Shown: in pieces, positions 22,016-35,599 of the stretch
Layout of the letters: each line of letters opens with the position of its first letter
Numbering within the stretch: the first letter of the stretch is position 1
Origin: Marsupella aquatica
Lineage: Eukaryota; Marchantiophyta
Reading direction: 5' to 3'
Assembly (NCBI GenBank): GCA_973895155.1
Contig: OZ316893.1
Coordinates: forward strand, 12,524,001 to 12,588,000
DNA length: 64,000 nt
The notes under the pieces: model-generated
What the model saw: only the letters and a program-made list of their open reading frames with translations
What the model was told of the DNA's origin: nothing
Database searches by the model: none
Translations under genes and position numbers: made by a program

Positions 22016-22375
22016 CTCCATGTTAGGATTTACTCTTAGGTCTAGAGTTATGACTGTACCGTAGTTAAAGTTAACCTTAGTCGCAGACTTCAATTGGTTA
22101 AGTTAGTCATGCTGTGCACACTCTATAACCAAGCGGTGTTTGCTTGGAGAGAGGGAACTCAGGCTCATTGTTACGGAGCTAGTTGAGAGATAGAGAGAGC
22201 TTGCGTTGTGGATGCTTGGTATAGCCGGTCGGCCTAGAGTGCAGTAAAGCTCATGTGTGTTCCCGTGGACGTAACCTCATGTGGAAGTGAACCACGTATC
22301 TCTTTGTGTCGACTCTTGAGTGTTGGATGGTTCATGGACTTGCCGTTGCAATGGTCGTCTACGCTCAACACTCCA
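22016..22375 (+). mobile_element. Solo LTR of a Ty1-copia-like element with 5-bp target duplication
   Basis: The LTR proper is 22021-22370: it starts TGTTAGG and ends CTCAACA, and is flanked by the perfect direct repeat CTCCA (22016-22020 and 22371-22375). Its 3' two-thirds closely match the LTR at 35811-36156, with shared words such as GGCTCATTGTTACGGAGC and GATGCTTGGTAT. No internal element sequence is present, so it is the product of LTR-LTR recombination. Confidence 0.9.
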
Positions 22376-23349
22376 AAGCAAGCAAATAGAATAGTTCTCT
22401 AAGGTGACAAGTAAAATATACCTTCTCCATGAGCTGGGTTGCCTTGGATGTGGCACAACATGTTGGTGGCAGTTTCCACCTTTTTTTAGTTTCCAAGATC
22501 TGATTAGGGTCATCCATTGGAGAAAAAACTGCTGCTTTTCACTCTACAAAACACTTGGGGCACTTTCAACCTAAACATGATGGTATATTATGTATGACAT
22601 GAATAATTGTTTTTTTATCATTTCATGAATATTTAAAGAATGGAAATTATACAGTGTCTTGTAAAGCCACCCTAAGTGCATAATATTTAAAAAATGGAAA
22701 TAAGAAATATATTTTGTTAACGTTCATTGTCCTCTTCTCTACTCTAGTGTCTTGTAAAGACACCCTAATGGCACTAGTCAAGCATAGCAGCGCTAGAGTA
22801 GGACGCGTCTCCGTTACCGGCTGACACCGAACTGGCCCGGTCATCGTGGCTCCTAACCAGTCAGTTACCTGAAGCAAATCTTTACGCAAGGTCTTACAGT
22901 GTAATTCAGCGGAGCGTGTAGGTCCATTGGAAACTTCCTCAATTTTGATCATCCTCTTCTCCTCTCAGCTCCTCTCCTCTCCTCTCCCTTTCACCAGGTT
23001 TTAAGAATTCTTCGACCGCAACTATTGCTATAACTGCGACATCGTAGTGCTAATAAGCGGAGCAGGATCAGAGAGAGGCAGATTTTTGGAGTCGATAGTG
23101 GTTCGTGAATTCGGCACGGTCGAAAGGACTACGTATTGAGCCCGATTTACACTTGCCTTGGCGTTGGACGGGTACTTGAATCGTATTTGTCGTCGTCGAT
23201 GATAGATTGTTCTTGTGCTCAATTGGTGGAGGTCGCTTAAATTCGAGTATTTGTGCTGCTGCAGTGCAGAGCAGAGCAGAGCAGAGCAGAGCGAGTGGTT
23301 TGTTGTTTTGTTGGAGGATGAGCAGCCTTTGTGTCAAGTGTTGATTATT
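22376..23349 (+). promoter_or_regulatory. NFU upstream region with pyrimidine patch and CAGAG repeat
   Basis: A CTCCT/CTCTC pyrimidine-rich patch at about 22950-22992 resembles the Y patch common in plant core promoters. A (CAGAG)n run of about five units lies at 23266-23292 in the likely 5' UTR. A diverged ~100-bp tandem duplication (GTGTCTTGTAAAG words) lies at about 22620-22775. The transcription start is not determined. Confidence 0.4.
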
Positions 23350-26300
23350 ATGGCTTCGAATTCGGTTCGATCGCTCGGGGCGGTGCTCCTTAAGAGGATT
23401 TTCGAGAGAGGAATTGGAGTGCGTAGTGGTAGCGGCCCTGCTCTGTTACTGCGACCTATTTCCAGCTGCTGCTGGTCCGGAGGAATACTCGGAGATGGCC
23501 AATGGCGCGATCGATCGCTGTTGGGAAGACGTGCTGGTTTGGAGACGAGTTTGCTGGTTACACCTGCCCAAGGCTCCATCGGCCATCCATCGCAAGGTTG
23601 GTTCAAGCATCTGATTTTTGTGGACGTTTCTTTGCACCCGAATATTGTCAGATTCCATCCCTAACCCCCACTTCTCGTTTTCTCTCTGGCCACGGACTGA
23701 GGGCACGATTGCTTATACTCGCTTTCTCGATCTATGTATCTGCCGCCTACTCCCAATATGTTGCAGCTGCACACCTTGAATCTACCTTATGACTTGGATC
23801 ATGAAGTTCTGTCCCATCTGCAGCCTAGTATATCCTGTCACTTATTTCCTTGAGGCCATGTGGACTTTAGAGTGGAATCAAGTCAGTCAATTGGATTGAA
23901 TTCGGTTCTCTCTGCGTTGTTGTCATTCCGTCGCCTTCACCCTGGACACGCTAACTCTTGAATGGTCCACCTAGACGCAGTCGATGTCACTGCCAATGGG
24001 GTTTGTCGATTTCATAACTAGCGCAGAGTTGTCTTGTCTTTCGCTGCTCTCCAGCAAGATTTTTAGTTAGGACTACAAAGTTCAGGGAGAGAAGGCTCGA
24101 GTTTTACTACATTAAAGCGTTAACCCGTCCGAAAACATCAGCATCAGCAGCTGTCGAAAGGATAGCATCAACCAGTTGTACTGAAATTAAGGAGTGCAGT
24201 AGTCCATACAACAAGAAAAGGAAATCTGGATAAATGGCCCGGAATTAGGGTTTTCCTAGGAAAGCCTGTTAAGCGTTGTCGTAGCAGGCAGGTGAAATCT
24301 CGAGTGCACAAACTGAAGGAAGTCCAATAACTGTAAAAGTTGGCACTTCGCTGTATCGATGCTTGCCCGATAGAGTTAGGTTAGTCTCCAGGAAGAATAT
24401 TGATTCGGTCCATATTATCTGCGGCTGTATACTTCTCGTTTGGTGTAGGTCTCAAAGCCAGTGTATACCGTCTCGAAGTTGAAGTCCAAAAGCTCTTTTC
24501 CACTTTTTTGTGATATTAATTTTGCGACTTCGTTTTCTTCTTGTTTCAGTTTTACATCGACGAACGATGTTTATACAGACACAGAGCACACCCAATCCGA
24601 CCTCACTCATGTTCTTTCCTGGAAAACCGGTCATGGAGGTCGGCAGTTCAGACTTCCCAAATTCACGAGTAGCGATGGGATCGCCACTTGCAAAAGCTCT
24701 CTTCAGAATCGATGGTAAGTTTGCTGCTCTGGACTCTTTCCAGAAGCCTAGCAAGAAGGAAAATTTGCCTTTAGAAATGTCTTAAGTTGATTTTGTCATT
24801 GAAATTCAGATTTGGTGATTTCCTCGGTCTAGGTTAGGTGACCAAGATGTGGAAAATGGAGGTGGGGTGGATTTTATATTCTCACGAGTAGATGGATTTT
24901 CTTTCATTAGTAGTAAAATTGGCTCAATCGGACGGATGGGATTGATGGAGTCGGTGCTGTTATAAATCGTTTATGAATAAAAATTTCTCCAATTACAGAA
25001 GCGAGACATAAAGAGACTGGTAAATTTAGAGGCACTGTCAGTTACGAGGGACGAAAACTATGGAAAGTGCCTTGACCAATTTGGGAACCAGATGTAGAGA
25101 ATGAATGAATGCACATATAACATAGGCGTTAGTGGGCTGCATGACCAAAGTGTATGATTAAGAATAATCTCGATCCCTTCACCAGAAAGGATCAAAACTG
25201 TTGACGTATGAAGAAAATTAGTGGGTGCCAGAAGATACAAAAGACCGTCAACCTTCATCTGGTGTCAAACTGAATGGGTTCCTTGATGCAGATTAAAGAC
25301 AATAAAATACAGATAAAAGTCACGGTCTTCTGAGACCTAAGTTTAGGGCACTAATCATCTGAGCAAATATGGCAGGTGTTGTTCGTGTATTCTTCGGGGC
25401 AGACTTTGTCACAGTAACAAAGGATGAGGACATATCTTGGGATGTTTTGAAGCCCGAAATATTTGCAGCCATCATGGACTTTTACACATCCAAAGAGTCA
25501 CTTTTTTATGATGCTCAAACAAAGGCAGCATCAGATACAGCAATCAATGAGGTCGAGTCTCCCACTTACTAGTATTGTGGTAAAACAGATTGTTGACTAG
25601 TATTCTGTCAAAAGTGACTTAATTACTCTGTTGTTGTTAAAACAATTTTGGGAGCCTCCTGTGATGGACTCATGGGAAACGTTGTATCTGGAACTAAACG
25701 ATGGGATCCTGGGTTAGTTTTTACGTCTTTGGTGAAGTCCTAGTGGCTGAAATATGTACGTGTCAACACAGGATGATGATGAGACCGTCGCTATGATTAA
25801 GGAGTTATTGGAAACCAGAATCAGACCAGCTGTTCAAGACGACGGTGGTGATATTGAGTTCCATGGTTTTGACGAGTAAGTATTATTTGGTTGTATGTTG
25901 TAAATCCGCCCAAGACGCTTTCAACCTGAGGCAGCACAATATTGTTGGATTTGCCTTCGATTCTCTTTCGTTTAGGAATGCAATTATGTTTATTTGTTCA
26001 AAAGTTATTGTTTGTCTTTTTGACATTGTTGAACGGATCATGTTACAGGGACACAGGTATTGTAAAACTGAAGATGCAAGGGGCTTGCAGAGGGTGTCCG
26101 AGCTCTGCAGTCACGTTAAAGACAGGAATTGAGAATATGTTGATGCACTACATCCCAGAGGTGAATCATTGTTTCGAATATCTTTCTTAGAACTGAAGAG
26201 GGACTTCTATTCTGTTCTGTCCCTGCGATAATTTCGGTCTGCTTGGTCGGGAATGATTGTTGACTTTTGTTGCGTCAGAGGTTTGGTGTCGTGATTTGTA

Positions 26301-26575
26301 GCTTAGGACACCTCAAATAAGAATCTGGAACCTAATTGAACACACTTGGCATGTATCACATCCCACTTCTTTTGCTGACATTTGTTTCTGTTCTTCAATA
26401 TTCCACATTGCGGTCCTTGTGGGGATTTGTGAATTTTCAGTGGTCTTCTTGCATTTGCCTCTTAAATATCTGTCAATATTTTTGACAAACGTCAAGTTGG
26501 TTGGAGCAGATCAAAGGTGTAGAGGAGCATCATGATGAGGACAGTGAAGATGAGGCAGCTAGCCCTGGGGTTTGA
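23350..26575 (+). CDS. NFU: Mitochondrial NFU iron-sulfur scaffold protein (NFU4/5 type)
   Basis: Carries or assembles [4Fe-4S] clusters and passes them to mitochondrial client proteins. Six exons: 23350-23596, 24550-24714, 25376-25551, 25772-25875, 26049-26160, 26510-26575; all GT-AG, phase consistent, 289 residues. Residues 1-82 are Arg/Ser-rich and lack acidic clusters ([15 protein letters not shown]), fitting a mitochondrial presequence. The Nfu N-terminal domain starts at [19 protein letters not shown] (from 89) and includes [15 protein letters not shown]. The NifU-like C-terminal domain (about 200-268) has [14 protein letters not shown] and the cluster-binding C244-R-G-C247 in [11 protein letters not shown]. 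The acidic tail [14 protein letters not shown] is typical of NFU4/5. The domain order without a second NifU domain separates it from plastid NFU1-3. Nothing looks broken. Confidence 0.96.
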
Positions 26576-29160
26576 TTATAAAGTTTCATCCAATCAAAAA
26601 GTTAACAGCATCTTTAGCCCATTTGGAGACGAGGGTCTTCAGGAGATTATTTTTCAGCTTGAGTGCGACAGTAGGTCAACAGTGCACCTTGTAATGTATT
26701 TTAGTCGGTGACTTGTATTGTATCTGGGGATAGTGGCTTTACATGTGCTTAATGATGATAAGACGGAGATGCGCCAGGCGAACATGTATATCCCCTAATC
26801 GAGCTGCGCAAAGGACCCGAAGGTAACGATGACATTAGGATACACAAACACATAAATGGACACTTTTATGTGTGAATGTTTACATGCCCTTCGAGATGTG
26901 CGGTAGACTTGAGGTTGGCTGTGCTGTGGACATTGGTGATTGACAATTATTTGAGTAGGGGAAGAATGGAATTAAATTACGGAATTAGGAGCCAGAAGTT
27001 CCATTGTTACTTAATAGGACCACGTATCCATGTCACACTTGAAGCAATGAAAGAGTTCTACCAAATTACAGCACGAATTAAGGAGGTCGACCGACAAAGT
27101 GTGATTGATTGGTTAACAAAGGTTACTGCTGAATGTCCTGCAGAGCCTTCTTGTGCCCTTTAAGCACTTGGGATTCCTTCACATTTTCAGCAAATAGAAG
27201 TGTGCCACAACACTACACACAGACGAACAAGGAGTATCTATGCGCTTGTTTCTTGCAGTATTAGATGGGAATGGTGGGGTCCGAATTGCCAGGTTCGTCT
27301 TTAGAAAAGTCAGCCCCAATGGAGCATACGGTTGGAGATGATTTCTATACACTTTGGGCATTTTCATCCACAACATTGAGATCAGAGTTTCCTTTATGGT
27401 TAGACTAGTTAGGGAAATAATATGATTGTCACTGACCTGATGTTCTCGCATGTAAAATGAAATGAATGCACAGTGTGCAAAATTAATCTTTGAGCTTATG
27501 CAAAGTCCGGTTTTTGGAAGAAACCTGAGCATTTTGTTCTTGCTGTTGTATCTGAGAACCAAGGCAAAATTTTGATGAGAATTCCATCCGATGGGAGAAA
27601 TTTATAACTAAGTGACTTGCAGCCATGGAGTGCAAATGCACATTTGATGAGAAACTCTAAACTGTTGCAATGGGCATGTTGCATTTCCTCTTTCCAACCT
27701 TCTGGGCCAAATAATCAGTCAACTAAATCAGCCAGTCCAGGACTCTGGCCACTTTGCCACTATGCACCATTTGAATGGTTGAATTGTGGGTTTATGTCCA
27801 GAAAAAGCTCAAGGGCCAACATCAAGGAGCTTTTGGCACGGCGAGACCTACTAGTTGAGCAAGCACAACATAGGCCCAGGCTAATTCATAGCTTTGATCA
27901 GTCGTCCGTCTTAGACCATTGAAGAACTCAGGCCAAAATTTAGACAATGGAGCAAACTGAAGAGACTATAATTGTACCTTTTCCCAATTTGAGAACTCCC
28001 ACATCTCTTTTTGGAATGCACCTCGATCGCTCATACTATTTTTTTATAGCTAGACGGTTTCACCTCTGCAAAAATAACTTATCATGTGTAACAAAGCTCA
28101 ATGCCATTTTATTGGTTCTAAGGGAAGATTTAAAAACATTATGGTATTTTTGAGACTTATAAGACCATTAAGATATATCTAATCGTGTTTTGGAATAATT
28201 ATTTCAAGAATAGTCCAACTTGAAACGGGTAAACCATATATACTTCTTACATAATTTGTCCATAATTTCTTACATAATTTGTTTTCTCCTTGTTTTGTGG
28301 GGCCTGACCTCTCAAAAGATGATGGGGAGGCTTCCATATGATGAGATCCCCAATTTTTGAGGGTTAGAGGCAAATAGAATGTTTTTAAAACCAAAATTTG
28401 AATTTTAAAATTAGTTTTAAGATGGAGGTAAAAACAGAGTAATTTATTTCATAAGTTCTGCTCAAGGTTACAAACTGTGGCTCTGCATGACTCAGGCCTC
28501 CATATAGTGAGACCCTTGAGTTTTGTAGGTGAGATCCTGAAACTCAGTAGCAAAACTTAAAGAAGCTTAGCCCAAAAATAAACCAAAATATCGCCAAGCC
28601 TTGAAGACAACAACCTAACATGAAACCTCGCTAAAACAAACTCCCAGTCACTCAAGAGGATCACTATTTGTAAGAATTTCACATCAAGTGTGATGGTTTT
28701 TTTTTCTTGAAAATCCTTATGAAAAATAAGTCATGCGGATATATATAAACCATTATAAAATTTCTTTGCATAATTGTTGTACTTAAAAATCATGTAATGG
28801 TAATTTTGAACTCTTATTTCCATATTATTGGTACTTACCTCTAAAGCTTTGCTAGGTTAAGTTTAACCATAGTTAAAGGCTGCTGAGGTTAGCTAGTGGA
28901 GACTAGGCACCTTGAAGGAGTTCTTGAATGAGCTCACACTTAAAGACCTTGGACAATCACTAAGTGTAAAATTCCCTTATATATGCACAACAATTTGAGT
29001 GAAGAAATTAAAAAAACCCTTGTACCATTTATTGTATGAGTGACTTTGACAAATTTTTAATTACCTTGTTGAATATAGAATATAACCTTCATTTTTCCGC
29101 ACCCCGTTCTAACATTCAATGGGTTATGCCCTATGCTGGGCTAGAGATCAGTTTCAAGGA
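26576..29160. other. Gene-free region downstream of NFU
   Basis: NFU 3' flank followed by AT-rich sequence. Short ORFs (for example near 27617-27922) show no family resemblance. A dispersed repeat copy lies at 28095-28215. Confidence 0.5.
28095..28215 (+). repeat. Dispersed repeat R2, forward copy
   Basis: TTATTGGTTCTAAGGGAAG, GATTTAAAAACATT and GAGACTTATAAGACCATTAAG recur in the same order, inverted, at 33330-33500. It may extend further on either side. A weaker relative may lie near 40530-40620. Confidence 0.55.
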
Positions 29161-29164
29161 GAGA

Positions 29165-29305
29165 CTAAATGAGAGATAGAAAACAATAATAATCTACAAC
29201 TATAATAGACAATCCCGCCATTTTTGTCCTTCCTCCTGTTACAAAATCCAATATTGGCGGGAATCAAAACTGACCATTAGATATTTGAGTGGATTTATTG
29301 TATCC
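29165..29305 (-). repeat. Dispersed repeat family R1, copy 4 (inverted)
   Basis: On the minus strand it reads AATCTAATGGTCAG through TTTTGTAACAGG and AATGGCGGGATTG to TATTATAGTTGTAGATT, collinear with the copy at 11657-11780. Confidence 0.65.
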
Positions 29306-31662
29306 GTTTGATTCACTTGCGAGGACTTCCACTCCCGACAATACCATCCGGTCCCTCTACGCCTGCCTCCTGCCTATGCCTTCCTTGAAAATACGTGCCT
29401 CGCGCCGGACCCTCACGCCACCATCAATGAGGGGATAACGATGCCTCATCATCCCCCCTCTCCACCGTGCCTCATCATTCCCTCCCTCGCAAATGCTCCC
29501 CCCATGCCTATGTCAATCCGTCCCCTCCCCTCTGTGCCTCATCATTCCCTCCCTCCCTCGCAAATCCCCTTGACTTTAGCAATTCCATCTTTCCCGTCAT
29601 TATGGACAATCCCCCCTTGCAAATGCTCCCTCCAATATGGGTCGACTCTCCTTGCACAGTGCAACACACTGGCATAGGGCTTGTTTAGTCATAATAGAGG
29701 AGCTTGTGGCTTGCCATGCCATAATAGATGTATGGTGTTATGCATAGTGGACAATAATTTCTCAATGGGAAGTCCATTAGAGGACTTTTGGATGCGTTGA
29801 AAATCTCGTGAGGAATCCTCCTGAGCTCAGCTGGGTTTGGAGGCGTCGTTGGGTCTTGAGGTTTGCGGTGGCTATCTTGCCTGCCAGCTTGCCAAATCCT
29901 GCCAAAATAGTAGCCAAGTCGCGTTCAGTTTTCCACGAGAGCTTGCATTGGGGAGGAAATGCATAGTAGGTACGGGTGTTGAGGCCCAAGTGCAGTTGGT
30001 CCCTAGATTCTCAGTTGGGTGGAACCTTTGGGATGGTTGCTGGAGTCAAGGCCAAACTGGTCGGACCAAAGTTTAGGCAAGCTTTGGACAAGCTTCGGGA
30101 CAAGCTAGCTTATTTGGGCCATGAGCATGTCCTGGGAGCAAGGCAATCAGCCAACGACAAATTATAGGAAGTGGGGAAGCACGGGCGACATCCGTAGAGG
30201 GGCTATTCTAGAGAAACAATGGATGTCGGCTGTGGCTTTGGACTTATGGCAAGGCCATGCGGTCCCGGGAGGTTCTATTCTCTGGCCTACTTACTAATGT
30301 CTATTGAGCTTGAGTCAAGACACTAGTCTTAAAATTCCTAAATCCTACGGGGTTACTTACCAAGGTGTTTGGTTGCTTGTTTAGATAGCAAGGACTATTG
30401 AGCAACGGTCGTGTTAGGGAGCAAGTGTGGCTTTGTATGGGAGTTGCCACGTACTAGAGGTGCTCGAGATACCATTTTACTTGCTCAAGGAGTTTTGTGT
30501 AGGCGTTCGGGCACCAACTAGAGGGTACTTAGGCAAGGGTGTTGGGCTTGGTGAGGGCGTTGGGTGGCTGGGTCCACCACTCTTTGGAATCCTATCTCCT
30601 TCTTTTGCACCTTTGGTTCTTTTGCAGTGCAATATATATAAATAAAATTCCATTGGAGGTATTGCAGTGGGATATACCATAAGAATTTGCAAAAACAAAC
30701 ATTAGAGAGAATTCAGCACCTTCGAAAGTGATAGAAGAATATATTGTGATGGTGCTCATGTAAGCAATTTAAGAAAGGCAAAACAGCAGGTAAATTGTTG
30801 CAATGTGTGCCCACTGTTCTTAAACAAAGGCAAAAAAGCAAGCCCCATAACATATCTGCCAGCCTGGCCTATGTCAACACAGGTGTTCCTCAATCAGTCA
30901 GCATAAAACAAATATGTGAACACAAAAAGTTACTTCATGATGACAAAATACTGTATTTTTTATTACGCATCATAACCCATCTTTATGCCTGGCCTATGTT
31001 ATGACATGTAACTATGCAGTATACTCCAGGGCCATACTCCAGGGCTCAACCAGGCTTTTCAGTTTGTAGTTCAATAGGGCTTTGGTTCATTGTTGTTCCT
31101 ACCGTTGAGGTTAACATCTCTTAGGCTTTTCAGGTTCCTTGGTCTTCCCAGTTTCTTCCATTGCTTGCCCCCTTTGTAGTGTAGTGTTTCTTGACTTTTG
31201 GGATCCTGTCTACCCGTATGCCACTTTTTATTATCCTGCAATCAAAGATTATAATAAACACTCCTACTACTTTTTGCAGTGGTGTTTGCAATGCCAAAAA
31301 TTTTCTAGGAAGGAACCAAAACAAGGAGGACACACAAAGAAACTAGAACAAGGGGAGAAGGTGACACAGAAAGAATGGGAGAAAAGGGAAGGGATAGAGG
31401 AGAAGGGGACTCAAGGGAGGAGGATCAAGGAGTATTTTTCCTCCCACCACCCCGGCCAGAACTTTGCACCAATTGCATAAAGTCCTAAACATGGTCCACC
31501 AATGTCAATCCTAAGAGTTTTTGGGGTTTTGACTCGACCTTGGCTAGGTTAACTAGAGTAAGTTAACTGGAGTTAACATTAGTGAATTAGTGAGTCTTCA
31601 TGAAGGGATAACCCTCTTTGTATCCAATGGAGAGACTACATGATTGTAGTAGTTGAGAACTT

Positions 31663-31699
<37 letters not shown>
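31663..31699 (+). repeat. (GT)n microsatellite
   Basis: About 18 uninterrupted GT units followed by GCGATAGAGAGAGAG. Confidence 0.95.
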
Positions 31700-31701
<2 letters not shown>

Positions 31702-33329
31702 TAGAGAGAGAGCTTGGACTATGGACCCAACTATGGAGGTATGGTGATGTATTCATTGTGAAGCTCTTGATGCGGCCATGTATGTAGCCCGGACACCGGC
31801 TCAAATGGGATGAATCAAACACATACATATATATGTATATATCTTAGTTTGTGTCGGTGTACTTGTGTGCTATGTGTGCAGTGATTGATTTTGAGACGTC
31901 ATACTCTCGGTCATGCTGTCCATTTTGATCTTACAAGAGTACCCTGTTTGTGGCAATTGCCAAACACTACAAATTGAGACTTTTAAAATAATTGGTTAGA
32001 GTGTGAAGTGGGCCATCAGCTGCATTTCTTTGTAAGGCCAAACTAGAGCCTCTTATTAGCCTATGCCCAAATGCCTGCCCTTGTCCTCTTTTACGCAAAA
32101 CATTATTTCACATAACTATGTCCTTTCCTTCATGATATCTTTTGTGAAGTGATTTTTTTTATGCAATGACTTTTGGCAGCATGTCGTGCACATAGACATG
32201 CACATAACATTGCTACGCACACAACATACATCGATTGTCAATCCAAACATAGTTGCAATCTAACATCACAAACATAAGATAATGAAGTACATGTCAAGTG
32301 AAACTCATGCCCAAAACCCACTATAATCTTTCAAGAATTAAACAACGATTGATATTTGCAATGCACAACCGATCCCGTCCGATGCAATCACCAATGTATG
32401 TCATGCCAATTAATATAATTATGCACTCAAGAAATCCATATTATTTCCTACACACATAACCTGGTCAGTCACACTGTAGTTGCTAGAGCTTGTCCCTTGA
32501 AGGTTCAACATCAAAAGATGAGGCCCTTGAGCCACCACAAAGGGATAGATAATTATCATTCCCCAAAATGTATTAATAAGAGCCCTAAAATGCCCCAAAT
32601 TAGCACACATGCAAAAACTCTAAATCTAGATAGCACATTATACTATACAAACCCCTGGGCCCTCACTAAAGGGCAATGTAACGAGATATACCTATGACCA
32701 AAGCCTCCCCTGGTACCCCTTATTATATTTTTGAGGAATATTTAAATCCATCTTGTTCATTCCAAACAGAAATTTCAGTCCTATATAAAATCCTCGTAGG
32801 TTATTATCATCGTTGATATTTTAGGATTTAGAACACCCTTCATTTGTTATAAAAAACAAGGTTAGGGGATGCATATAAGGGTCTTCTTCACCTTGGGCCG
32901 TCCATTCAAGGGCAACCTCTCATTGACTCGCTCATTGAACGGCTCCAAGAACCCAAAATCCAGGTTACACCCAAATACAAGAGGGTCGGGGAGGGGGTTT
33001 AGGGTTCTCATGTGAAAACTAGTATGAGAGACTAACCCTGTCACATACCCTAAACCAATGAGACCATGACACGTGGACCAATCAAATGCTGACACCTATC
33101 ATGGAGTATTTAATACCCCACCAGCTTATGTAATGGGCAACCAAATTTACAATAGTCTCCATTCCTTCTAACCTAGACTACAAGCTAGATAAATAACATA
33201 AGTATGCCCTCAAGGGCTCGTTCAAGGGTCTGACTACATGGAGACCTCCCTATCACCTGCAATGTTTTTAGGCCTTGAGCCCCCAAAAATGTAAGATTTA
33301 AAAAATAAAATTTAACCCCTACAAAGTTG

Positions 33330-33500
33330 GAATATTTTTGGAATATTCAAAATTTTGATTAAAACGATCTTAATGCTCTTATGAGTCTCAAAATTGAATT
33401 TAAAAGACCCTAAATTGTACGTTCTTTTGCAAAAATTCTTAAATCTTCCCTTAGAACCAATAAAACTACTTTATCTTTCGTTGCACTTGATGTGCCATTT
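33330..33500 (-). repeat. Dispersed repeat R2, inverted copy
   Basis: Reverse complement matches 28095-28215 (CTTCCCTTAGAACCAATAA and CTTATGAGTCTCAAAA words). Confidence 0.55.
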
Positions 33501-35123
33501 TTGTGGAAATGAAACCCCCAAGAGTATGCCAAGAGATTTGATGGATGTGGACGGGGAGCAATATTTAGACATGTCCATTTTTATCTAAATCTCACTTTCC
33601 AGAATTTGTTTGCTCACTATAAACTAAGACTTTCTTCTAGCATTTTCAGTGGTCTAGACTTCATAGACCCCCTACTTAAAAACTTTTACTTGATCAACCC
33701 TCTCAAAACATTTTTGCCCCAATAGGCCCCCTCTTCATGAGCCATACCTTTGATGCCTGGAGGTCTACTGGGAGAGAAAATGCCAGTTGGGTCTAGTGAG
33801 AATGAAAGTTTATTTAAGAGGTCCACAAAGCATACCTTTACGAACGCCTTATCCCCTGTTTGATTTCTATCTTGATGGTCTTCTTTAGACATCTGGAGTG
33901 TGTCCGGTGTACTTCAAAGGGCTAGGGCTTTAACTGTTCTTTGTAGAGTCAAGGGGGCTGGTTTTAGGCTCTCTAAACAGATTCTTTATGTGACACTCCT
34001 AGCTATACTAGGCTTTTCAGTTTTTTGCCTAGTAGGGTTATAGTCAGCTTGGCTACTTAGGTTTTTATTTATTTATACATTTGTTCCCTTTGTTATTATG
34101 GTGGTCTCCCTGATTGTTTGAGTCTCTTTGGTCTTTTGGGGTCTTTCCTTTTCCTTTCCCTCCCTTTAGTGGGTCCTTGTGCCTTCGGAATCCTCTCTCC
34201 CAGTTTGGCAGGTTTGTCCTTTGGCAGCCTGATATATATGTTTGCTATCTTGATGCGAGTCTCGATGTAACACCCTAGAGATTCTTGAAACAATAACCCT
34301 CAAAATCCTAACTTTAAACCCATTAATACAAAAGATATACAATCAATAATGTAGATCCCATTTCATTCTCTTAGCAGGTGCGTGAACCAAACAGAAAAGG
34401 TCCACAAGGGCGGGTTTCCCTGAGTGAAAAACAGAGAAAAAAACAACAAAAAAACAAATAATGTTGTCTATTTTGTTAGGTAGCACATCAGCTTAACGTA
34501 TCAGATTTTATTCCAGCATGGCAATTAACACACGGCAATGTTCAGTTCAATACGTTGTATATGTCACAGTCACAGGTAATGGAAAAAAAACTATTGTCTA
34601 AACATACTCCTGGATAAGAATGGCTTTACAAAAAAAAAAAGATGGTCTGGGTTGTAATCTAAACATACTCCTGGCTTATCCTAGCTACTATAAAATCAGA
34701 TTGGGTTTTTAAAAAACATTTTGGTCATGAGGGTTATAGCCTAATAACCTTTTACTATACATGGACTGCCAAATGCCCTTTTATCGTAATTTTTAAAATT
34801 TTGTATTGTACTACTTTTCCCAAGGCCCTTGAGCACTACTTCCTTGGCACTCACAGTCATTATAATTATTTGCTGACATTATGTGGTGAGGTGCCCATGG
34901 TCCAGAAGTTTTTTAGTGGCTATATGTCGTTAAAGTTACTTGTCTGAAATGTCTTAGCCACTTTGGCAAAAGACCCAGCTAGAGACTCAATCCAGTAACC
35001 AGAATGGCAGGGTCATTTTCAATCTAATGAGATAAATTTATCTATTGGGCCTCCCGACAGGTTTCGCTTAGTGACCCTCTTATGCAATTTATTTCACAGC
35101 CAACTAAAGATTACTATTTGATA

Positions 35124-35599
35124 ACAGATCAGATAGAACGTTAGTTGGCTATGTAGATTCTGACTATGGAGGCTGTCTGGATACAAAGAGGTCTACAACT
35201 GGGTTTGTATACACTCTTGGAGGAGGATATATCAGTTGGAAATCTACCTTGCAGAAGTGCATTTCTCAATCTATTACAGAAGCAGAGTATGTTGCAACAG
35301 CAGAAGCAGCAAAGGAAGTAATTTGGTTGGATAAGTTGATCGCAAAGATGGGTTTAGAGCATGGCAAAATGACTCTAAACTGTGATAGTCAGAGTGCTCT
35401 TCACTTCGCTGCTAACCAGGTGATGGATTGCAAGGTGAAGCACATTGATATCAGATACCATTTTATCAGGCAAGCAATGTCTGATAAAACTTTTGAGCTA
35501 GTCAAGATTGATGGAAAGTTCAATCCCGCTGATGCCTTTACCAAAGTGATTCCTTTGGAGAGTTTCTCAAGACACCGTGCTACTTTGCAGGTTTTGTAG
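35124..35599 (+). pseudogene. Ty1-copia polyprotein C-terminal fragment (RNase H)
   Basis: The open frame from 35124 begins NRSDRTLVGYVDSDYGGC and continues with DTKRSTTGFVY, ISWKSTLQKCISQSITEAEY and VKHIDIRYHFIRQ, then NPADAFTKVIP, to a TAG stop at 35597-35599. These are hallmark copia RNase H motifs, with catalytic acidic residues in YVDSDY, the EAEY Glu and the CDSQSA Asp. The element is 5'-truncated: no gag, integrase or reverse transcriptase palm was found upstream. The fragment itself has no internal stop, suggesting a fairly recent insertion. Confidence 0.93.

Larger units (their letters stand above)
29306..35100. other. Repeat-rich gene-free region
   Basis: No recognised gene. Holds a low-complexity CCTCATCATTCCCTCCC stretch (29440-29570). 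Several segments (30580-30650, 31110-31260, 34010-34280) look like one retroposon-like 3' tail theme: a GGAATCCT/GGATCCT word, then CTCC-rich sequence, then GATATATAT or ATATATAAATAAA. A 26-bp word TCTAAACATACTCCTGG occurs twice near 34597 and 34658. Confidence 0.4.

Noticed and set aside
29441-29688. Pro-rich ORFs near 29.4 kb
   Set aside because: They come from CT/C-rich low-complexity DNA with repeated CCTCATCATTCCC words.
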